This document shows, one piece after another, positions 39,587-46,389 of a DNA stretch of 46,389 bases. Position 1 is the stretch's first letter. Every line of letters begins with the position of its first letter. The stretch lies in assembly GCA_030610885.1 (NCBI GenBank), contig JAUWQW010000007.1, positions 1 through 46,389 on the forward strand, written 5' to 3'. A program made the translations under genes and the position numbers. The DNA is from Candidatus Aminicenantota bacterium (GTDB lineage: Bacteria; Acidobacteriota; Aminicenantia; UBA2199). The notes under the pieces are model-generated. The model saw only the letters and a program-made list of their open reading frames with translations, was not told the DNA's origin and did no database searches.

Positions 39587-40663
39587 TTATTTTACTGGCT
39601 TCATCCCCAACACATCTTCAGCAAACTCATAAGTCTTTTCTTCAACCGATTTTACATCTTTCGACAGGATACCTGATAGAATAGGATGAACACCTGCATC
39701 GGGAAATGCCTTTTTCCATTTTTTGTTTGCCGGGGTAGAAACCTGTTCAAACATCTCCAGCATCCGCTCCACGGAAACAGTCGGGTCTTTTTCATTTTCA
39801 TTTTTATAATAATAGCCAAGGAATAAAGGCTGATCCACTTTCCTGAAGGTCTCTTCCGTCATGGTAGCATTGACCAGGACTTTTATTGTCTGCACAGCTT
39901 CGAGGCGGTATTTTGACTGCCAGTATTTTTGCACTTCCGGTGGGTCATCATACTCGTTATATTTCCCTTTTATCAAACTGGCAATCTGCAACCCCCAGGG
40001 TTTTAATAAAAGGTTAGCAGACTTGTCATTTATGTCAATATTCGGCGAATAAAGAATAAGTGCATATATCCACGGATTCTCAGCTGCTATAATCAAAGAA
40101 AGTGTTCCCCCGGTTGATGTACTCATTAAAATTACTTTTTCGCCAAGTTGCCTTCCAATGTTCACAGCATGTTTGGCTGTTTCCAGATAGTTTTCGGGAG
40201 TCAGGTCAACGAGTGCTTCGGTAGTTTTCAAACCATGTCCGTGCAAACGAGCCATATACAAATTACAACCATATCTTTTTGCAAAATCAAGATTCACCGG
40301 ATAACCTTCTCCACAACTCGCTGAAAAACCATGAATGTAAACCACACTGAATTCTGTTTTTTCTTTCTTTTTATGGTTAGCCCAAATTATCCTTGCTTCG
40401 TTATCTTCTTTTAGATTTGGGATTGATTTTTCAGATTGGATGATTTCTCGTTCCAACTTTTCCAAATCTGATGTAATATTTTCATTTATAAGTCCATTCA
40501 AAATAGGCTTTGCAGGTTTTGGCCCTAAAAAATAAATGATTGACAATAAAATTATTACGCCTAAGATTTTGGGGACGATAGGTTTTGTCAAGACTTTTTT
40601 ACCAGCATATGGTTGAGATGGAACCGTATCTCTTTGTAATGGATATGTGTGTTTGACAGCCAT
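39587..40663 (-). CDS. Membrane-anchored alpha/beta hydrolase
   Basis: VVYIHGFSASCGEG, ARLHGHG, LMSTSTGGTLSL nucleophile elbow; one N-terminal TM. Confidence 0.85.
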   Translation of the reverse strand: MAVKHTYPLQRDTVPSQPYAGKKVLTKPIVPKILGVIILLSIIYFLGPKPAKPILNGLINENITSDLEKLEREIIQSEKSIPNLKEDNEARIIWANHKKKEKTEFSVVYIHGFSASCGEGYPVNLDFAKRYGCNLYMARLHGHGLKTTEALVDLTPENYLETAKHAVNIGRQLGEKVILMSTSTGGTLSLIIAAENPWIYALILYSPNIDINDKSANLLLKPWGLQIASLIKGKYNEYDDPPEVQKYWQSKYRLEAVQTIKVLVNATMTEETFRKVDQPLFLGYYYKNENEKDPTVSVERMLEMFEQVSTPANKKWKKAFPDAGVHPILSGILSKDVKSVEEKTYEFAEDVLGMKPVK

Positions 40664-40866
40664 AAAATGATGGTTACACCATATGAAATTCCTTTTTTCA
40701 TCTCAATGAAATATTAAGGGAATTATTGTTAGTTGTCAATAATTAATGAAAAACTTAAACAAAGGGAATAAAGATTTTTAGTTAATTTCGTAAAACAATT
40801 GATTTTTAATGAGATTTTAATTAAGATTTATAATTCGAATATATTTATAAAAGAGAGGCATTTGAA

Positions 40867-41859
40867 ATGTCAAAAATTTATTATGATAAAGATGTAGATG
40901 TCAGTTTATTAAAAGAAAAAAAGATCGCTATTATTGGATTCGGGAATCAAGGACATGCACAAGCAATGAACTTAAAAGATAATGGCCATGATATAATAGT
41001 AGGGCTCAGACAAAATAGCAAAAACATTACAAAGGCTAAAAAATACAATATAAAAGTATACAGCATTGAAGAGGCAGTCAGAATCTCTAATATAATAATG
41101 ATATTGATCCCTGATGAAAGCCAGGCTTATGCATATAAAAAGTATATTGAGCCAAATTTAAATAAAGGTAAAATGTTAATGTTCTCTCATGGATTTTCAA
41201 TCCTATATTCTCAAATAAAACCTCCAAAAAATATAGATGTAACAATGGTTGCACCAAAAGGACAGGGTCATATGTTAAGAAGAGAATTTCAAAGAGGGAA
41301 TGGTTTACCGGGTGTTTTAGCTATCCATCAAGATTATACAGGAAAAGCAAAAGAAATTGCTGCTGCCTATGCAAAAGAGATTGGCATTACAAGAGTAGGT
41401 TTACTTGAATCAACATTTAAAGAAGAGACAGAATCAGATCTGTTTAGTGAGCAAGCAGTTATCTGCGGAGGATTAACTTCCTTAATGAAAGCTGGATTTG
41501 AAACTCTTGTTAATGCAGGTTTCCAGCCTGAACTCGCATATTTTGAATGTGTAAATGAAATGAAATTAATTGTTGATTTGATTTATGAAAGAGGATTAGC
41601 ATACACAAGAGAAGTAATTAGCAACACTGCTGAATATGGAGATTACATCTCCCAAGAAAAAATTATAACTGAAGAGTCAAAAAAGAATATGAAAAAAATC
41701 CTAAAAGATATTCAAACTGGCAAATTCGCAAAGAATTGGATTAAAGAAAATGAATCAGGAAATACTTTCATAAAAAAAATGAGAAAAAAAGAAAGAAATC
41801 TTCCAATTGTAAAAATTTACAAAAAATTGATAAAAAAAATGCCATGGGTAAATCAATAG
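40867..41859 (+). CDS. ilvC: Ketol-acid reductoisomerase
   Basis: IGFGNQGHAQAMNLKDNGHDIIVGLR, MVAPKGQGHMLRREF, SEQAVICGGL. Confidence 0.95.
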   Translation: MSKIYYDKDVDVSLLKEKKIAIIGFGNQGHAQAMNLKDNGHDIIVGLRQNSKNITKAKKYNIKVYSIEEAVRISNIIMILIPDESQAYAYKKYIEPNLNKGKMLMFSHGFSILYSQIKPPKNIDVTMVAPKGQGHMLRREFQRGNGLPGVLAIHQDYTGKAKEIAAAYAKEIGITRVGLLESTFKEETESDLFSEQAVICGGLTSLMKAGFETLVNAGFQPELAYFECVNEMKLIVDLIYERGLAYTREVISNTAEYGDYISQEKIITEESKKNMKKILKDIQTGKFAKNWIKENESGNTFIKKMRKKERNLPIVKIYKKLIKKMPWVNQ

Positions 41860-41870
41860 AATTAAATATT

Positions 41871-41898
41871 AAAAATAATTCGTTGATTTATTTCTTAA
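41871..41898 (+). repeat. Direct repeat, copy 1
   Basis: AAAAATAATTCGTTGATTTATTTCTTAA, 27/28 identical to 44499-44526. Confidence 0.85.
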
Positions 41899-42010
41899 TC
41901 CACCTATTAGGGATTTTTTTAGGGGAACTCATAACAATAACGTTCAGATATACGGTTTTCTAAATCCTATGATAAAATATACAATTAAAAAAAGTATAAA
42001 GGAGCATTAA

Positions 42011-43651
42011 ATGGAAAAAAGAAAAATTGGAGTGTTATTTCTATTATCCTGTTTTTTTACATTCAACATTTATATTTTCTGCTGTACTATCATTGTAGCA
42101 GGCAAAGATGCTACTAAAGATGGATCAGTTATTGCATCCCATACTGATGCCTGTGAAAACTCACGACTGATGGTTGTTCCAGCAAAAAAATATAAAAAAG
42201 GAGCTCAAGCTCCCGTTTATCTTGGACTACAAGATCCCAAAATACCATTGGGGAAATTCGGTAAAATTATCGGTTATATCCCTCAAGTGGAAAAAACATA
42301 TGGCTATTTTCATTCTGGATATTCACATATCAATGAGCATCAACTGGCCATAGGAGAGAGCACTACATCTCAAAGAAAAGAGCTACATGTCAACTACACC
42401 ACCGGAGGACAAATTATAACCATTGAACAAGCAATGGTCTTTGCCTTGCAGCGATGTAAAAAAGCAGAATCTGCTCTAGAATTGATTACCTCTCTGATCG
42501 AAAAACACGGTTTTTTGCCTTCCTGTGCGAATGAATCAGAAACCATTGCCATTGCAGATCCCCAAGAAGTCTGGATTTTGGAAATATTCAGCGTAGGACC
42601 GGGTTGGACACCGAATAGTGGAAAATTAGGAGCAATATGGGCCGCCCAACGAGTTCCCGATGATCATATTGCAATTGTTCCAAATTGGAGCATCATTAAA
42701 GAAATTGATTTATCCAAATCGAATGAATTTAGAGCCTCAAAAAATTACAAACAATTTGCCATTGAACGGGGATGGTATGATCCTCAAAGCGGTAAACCAT
42801 TTATCTGGCAGGAAGTATATACACCAATTCTTGTAGAATGGGGACTCAGCCGCCTCTGGCTTTTTTACAGTACCTATTGCAAATCCTTGAAAAATTGGCC
42901 AAACAAGTATCTGGATAAACTTCATAAAAATTATGACCCCTACCATCAATACCTGGAGTCTCTTTCCTTTTATCCATTTTCTGCAAAACCGGATAAAAAA
43001 ATAACCGTTCAGGACATAATGAAATTTCAGCGCTCAACATTTGAAGGAACCATCTATGATATGACAGCGGATCATGATTGGTTTGTTCCAGATGGGAAGG
43101 GTAGTTTTGTAAAAAGCCCTTTAACTACACCTTTTCCCACTCCAGACATGCGAGCATTATTGGATATCAATTTCAGGCGGAATGTCTCCAAAGGTGGATA
43201 TGGAATGATCGCTCAATTGAGGAGTTGGCTTCCGGATCCAGTAGGCGGCATTTACTGGTATTTTGTTGACAATCAATATGTGAGTACCTATATCCCCATA
43301 TATACGGGAGTTCAACAAATCCATCCCTCCTATAAAATATTTAATCCTGATAAATACACAGAGAATTCTGTCAGATGGGGGATAGATTTTGTTGATAACC
43401 TCCTTTATTTAAAATTCCAGGAAGCTATAAAAGATGTAAGAAAAGTCAGGGATCCACTTGAAGCAACATTTTTTGAAGAATTGAGTATCATTGACAATAA
43501 AGCAGTCACCATGTTCAAACAGCGTCCTTCAAAAGCAAAAAAATATGTGACCCAACTCACCTGGAAACGAATGGACAAAATTCACAAAATGTATTTGAAA
43601 TTGCGTGATCAATTAATTACAAAATATACGAATAATCACGTTCGACCTTAA
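42011..43651 (+). CDS. C69-family dipeptidase (Ntn hydrolase)
   Basis: CCTIIVAGKDATKDGSVIASHTDACENSRLMVVPAK, RNVSKGGYGMIAQLR. Confidence 0.9.
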   Translation: MEKRKIGVLFLLSCFFTFNIYIFCCTIIVAGKDATKDGSVIASHTDACENSRLMVVPAKKYKKGAQAPVYLGLQDPKIPLGKFGKIIGYIPQVEKTYGYFHSGYSHINEHQLAIGESTTSQRKELHVNYTTGGQIITIEQAMVFALQRCKKAESALELITSLIEKHGFLPSCANESETIAIADPQEVWILEIFSVGPGWTPNSGKLGAIWAAQRVPDDHIAIVPNWSIIKEIDLSKSNEFRASKNYKQFAIERGWYDPQSGKPFIWQEVYTPILVEWGLSRLWLFYSTYCKSLKNWPNKYLDKLHKNYDPYHQYLESLSFYPFSAKPDKKITVQDIMKFQRSTFEGTIYDMTADHDWFVPDGKGSFVKSPLTTPFPTPDMRALLDINFRRNVSKGGYGMIAQLRSWLPDPVGGIYWYFVDNQYVSTYIPIYTGVQQIHPSYKIFNPDKYTENSVRWGIDFVDNLLYLKFQEAIKDVRKVRDPLEATFFEELSIIDNKAVTMFKQRPSKAKKYVTQLTWKRMDKIHKMYLKLRDQLITKYTNNHVRP

Positions 43652-43704
43652 TAGAAACACCTTAAATACACTGCTGAAATAGATAAATAATTGGGATATA
43701 CTAC

Positions 43705-44448
43705 TCAAAAAAATTGATGGTGCTTGAATATGGAGTCAAATGTTGAAATAATGTAACTCCCAATCACCGTATTCTGATTCTCTTTCAGGATGAACAGTCT
43801 GCCCATATGAATGACATAGGGGTAAGGTGTAACAATATTTTTATATATTAAGGGAATTTTTATTTTTTCGATCAAATCCCCATTTAATTTTAACACATAA
43901 AACTCAGTATCATCTACTATTTTATTAAAAGTTTGTACATAGATTTTATTATCTGTTATTCTAAAGGTACGGTACCGGGGAAAATATTGAGGAACCTTTA
44001 TGATTTTTTTTGCCCGTTGCCACAATCCTTCTTTATTATGTTTATACAATTTCCAGATTTCTTCTTTCTGTCTGTTGGTGATTAATACCCTTTTAAAATC
44101 ACACTCTATACTATTCACTTTAATACCTCTTGCATTGTAAACATCTATATACCTACCATCCCGGCCTAAAATATAAATATTTTCTTGGTAAATCTGCAAT
44201 TCAGGTCCATAGGTTAATAAGTCTAGAAAAACCATTTTTGGGCCTTTAGAAAGAGTTTTTTCCGTATGAATTGATTTATTTATACTGCACAATAATTTGG
44301 TCTTCCTACCATTTCCATTATAGAGGTAAAAATCCAGCTGCCAATGTGGAAATCGGGTAACCTGAAATCCGACAAATCTCTTTTTAAAAGGAGTTAAACA
44401 ATAAGCAGCATAATCAGAAACCCGAAGATCTTTAATAAAATCCCCCAT
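43705..44448 (-). CDS. 6-bladed beta-propeller-like protein, probably 5'-truncated
   Basis: YGPELQIYQENIYILGRDGRYIDVYNARG; frame open upstream of the ATG with propeller-like IFIYVGSRNKISRFTS up to the repeat at 44499. Confidence 0.55.
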   Translation of the reverse strand: MGDFIKDLRVSDYAAYCLTPFKKRFVGFQVTRFPHWQLDFYLYNGNGRKTKLLCSINKSIHTEKTLSKGPKMVFLDLLTYGPELQIYQENIYILGRDGRYIDVYNARGIKVNSIECDFKRVLITNRQKEEIWKLYKHNKEGLWQRAKKIIKVPQYFPRYRTFRITDNKIYVQTFNKIVDDTEFYVLKLNGDLIEKIKIPLIYKNIVTPYPYVIHMGRLFILKENQNTVIGSYIISTFDSIFKHHQFF

Positions 44449-44498
44449 ACTTGTGAACCTGGATATTTTATTACGACTCCCAACATAAATAAAAATTA

Positions 44499-44526
44499 AA
44501 AAATAATTTGTTGATTTATTTCTTAA
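44499..44526 (+). repeat. Direct repeat, copy 2
   Basis: AAAAATAATTTGTTGATTTATTTCTTAA, 27/28 identical to 41871-41898. Confidence 0.85.
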
Positions 44527-44548
44527 GATTAATTATAATATTTTCATA

Positions 44549-45823
44549 ATGAAAAGAATTCTCATATTATCTTTAATATTAATATTTCCCCTTTTATTGA
44601 ATTCAGAAATCATTAAACTTAAAATTAAAGGACCTATTGATACAATTACTGATGAATATATTGTAAATTCTTTTAATGAGATAAAAACTAAAAAGAATCC
44701 TAAACTTGTAATTATTGAAATTGACACTCCTGGTGGATTTGATACTTCAATGAGAATTGTAATTAAACAAATCATGAATTCTCCGGTTCCAGTTGCAGTT
44801 TATGTATCTCCAAAAGGAGCAAGAGCAGCATCTGCCGGCTTCTTTATAACAATAGCAGCTGATATTGCAGTAATGGCTTCAGGAACAAATATGGGGGCTG
44901 CTCATCCAGTATCAGTAACAGGCTCAAAAATCGAAGATACAATGAAGGAAAAAATAATAAATGATGCTGCTTCATATATAAAAACCCTTGCTAAAAGCAG
45001 AAACCGAAATTTAGACTTGTGCGAAAAAGCAGTAAGAAAGAGCAAATCATATACAGCTGAGGAATGCTTGAAAAACAACTTGATAGACTATATTGCTGAA
45101 GATATAAATGACCTTATTGAGAAACTTGATAACAAAGAAATCAATATGATCAACAATAAAAAAATTGTCTTAAAATTAAAAGGGGAAAAGATAATTCCTA
45201 TTGAAATGAGTGGGAGACAGAAATTTTTAAGAACAATAACTAACCCTAACCTTGCTTACTTTCTTCTGATCTTTGGTCTAATCGGTCTATACCTTGAATT
45301 TACTCATGCTGGAGCAATAATTCCTGGAGTAATTGGAGGGATTTCACTACTTCTTGCATTTATGGCATTTCAGATTTTACCAATAAACTATATAGGGTTA
45401 TTCCTTATTCTTCTCTCTGTAGGATTTTTTATAGCAGAAATAAAAATTCAGGGATTTGGTATGTTTGGAATTGGAGGCATAATCTCTTTTTTACTTGGCT
45501 CCATAATACTAATAAATGCCCCTGTCCCTGAAATGAGGCCAGCAATGAGCATAATTATAACATTTACTTTGATTTTTGGTATCATGTTTTTATTTTTAAC
45601 ATATAAAGTTATAAAAGCAATGAAAAGAAAAACAGAAACTGGAAAAGAGGGACTTTCAGGAGAAATTGGTGTTGCAAGAACTGACATAAATCCTTATTCT
45701 GGGAAAGTCTTTGTTCATGGTGAATGGTGGAATGCTTTTTCTGAAAAAGAAATTCCAGCTGGGTCAAAGGTCAAAGTTGAATCAATTGAACAATTTAAAT
45801 TAAGAGTAACTATTTTTAAATAA
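44549..45823 (+). CDS. nfeD: NfeD family ClpP-class membrane serine protease
   Basis: IEIDTPGGFDTSMRI, GARAASAGFFITIAADIAVMA, TM cluster and C-terminal OB-like domain. Confidence 0.9.
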   Translation: MKRILILSLILIFPLLLNSEIIKLKIKGPIDTITDEYIVNSFNEIKTKKNPKLVIIEIDTPGGFDTSMRIVIKQIMNSPVPVAVYVSPKGARAASAGFFITIAADIAVMASGTNMGAAHPVSVTGSKIEDTMKEKIINDAASYIKTLAKSRNRNLDLCEKAVRKSKSYTAEECLKNNLIDYIAEDINDLIEKLDNKEINMINNKKIVLKLKGEKIIPIEMSGRQKFLRTITNPNLAYFLLIFGLIGLYLEFTHAGAIIPGVIGGISLLLAFMAFQILPINYIGLFLILLSVGFFIAEIKIQGFGMFGIGGIISFLLGSIILINAPVPEMRPAMSIIITFTLIFGIMFLFLTYKVIKAMKRKTETGKEGLSGEIGVARTDINPYSGKVFVHGEWWNAFSEKEIPAGSKVKVESIEQFKLRVTIFK

Positions 45824-45841
45824 TTATAAAAGGAGGTAAAT

Positions 45842-46389
45842 ATGCAATTTTCTGCATTAACAATAATTATTGTTGTATTATTCTTACTTTTTAACTGGAT
45901 CAAGATTCTAAAGGAGTATGAGAGAGGAGTTATCTTCAGACTCGGTAGAGTGCTTGATAAGCCAAAAGGCCCGGGTCTTATTTTGGTATTATACCCAATA
46001 GATAAAATTGTTAAGGTAAGTTTAAGGACAATTGTTCTCGATGTTCCACCTCAGGATGTAATCACAAAAGATAATGTTTCAGTTAAGGTCAATGCAGTTG
46101 TTTACTATAGGGTAATTGACCCTAAAAAAGCAATCATAGATGTTCAGGATTATCAATATGCAACATCACAATTATCCCAGACAACCCTTAGATCAGTTTT
46201 AGGGCAGGTTGAGCTTGATGATTTATTGTCAGAAAGAGAAACCCTGAATCAAAAATTACAGTCCATTATTGATGAACATACTGATCCATGGGGAGTTAAA
46301 GTTTCAATGGTTGAAATCAAATATGTGGATCTTCCTCAAGAAATGCAGAGATCAATGGCAAAACAGGCTGAAGCAGAAAGAGAAAGAAG
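45842..46389 (+). CDS. Stomatin/slipin SPFH (band 7) protein, truncated by the window end
   Basis: Translation [46 protein letters not shown]...[25 protein letters not shown]...AEAERERK; RBS AGGAGG; nfeD partner. Confidence 0.93.
   Translation, partial: MQFSALTIIIVVLFLLFNWIKILKEYERGVIFRLGRVLDKPKGPGLILVLYPIDKIVKVSLRTIVLDVPPQDVITKDNVSVKVNAVVYYRVIDPKKAIIDVQDYQYATSQLSQTTLRSVLGQVELDDLLSERETLNQKLQSIIDEHTDPWGVKVSMVEIKYVDLPQEMQRSMAKQAEAERER

Noticed and set aside
42737-43040. Minus-strand ORFs inside the C69 dipeptidase
   Set aside because: Antisense to a well-supported gene
1-46389. CRISPR arrays, rRNA operons, phage genes, toxin-antitoxin or secondary-metabolite clusters
   Set aside because: No regular repeat-spacer array, rRNA-like segment, phage structural gene or biosynthetic core enzyme recognised

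Overview
AT-rich bacterial chromosome segment, roughly 30% GC by eye, with no phage, plasmid or CRISPR signature. Order of contents: the end of a CBM-like CDS; a radical SAM/SPASM protein; a small secreted protein behind a sigma54 promoter; a pyrR-pyrB-pyrC-MFS-coaX run; a long minus-strand block (8808-15250); a divergent histidine kinase/NtrC pair; nadK; DUF192, pcm and an SBP_bac_5 protein; a tandem DUF3857/transglutaminase pair; a second operon with a membrane histidine kinase (PDZ-like N-terminus), an NtrC regulator and a pseudouridine synthase; glgC, efp, tRNA-Ala(GGC), an MFS gene, an M16C protease, manC, an alpha/beta hydrolase, ilvC, a C69 dipeptidase, a truncated beta-propeller, nfeD and a partial stomatin. 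Best candidate for an undescribed system: 8808-18054. There a minus-strand sigma54 promoter (TGGCAT-N5-TTGCT, 12382-12397) is preceded by three near-identical 21-bp palindromes (consensus TGTGTAAAGTATCTTTACACA) at enhancer-like distances. It faces a cluster encoding an uncatalogued 56-aa ORF, a membrane-anchored protein, an ABC-2-like permease, an ABC ATPase that has lost all its catalytic motifs and a response-regulator receiver that has lost its phosphoacceptor Asp. An intact ABC exporter and a histidine kinase/NtrC pair lie next to it. Other leads: a second sigma54 promoter with palindromic upstream sites (2315-2536), an active/dead transglutaminase-like pair, a 2.6-kb apparent insertion flanked by 28-bp direct repeats between ilvC and nfeD, and REP/IS200-type transposase debris. 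All identifications come from motif recognition by reading; no searches were run.
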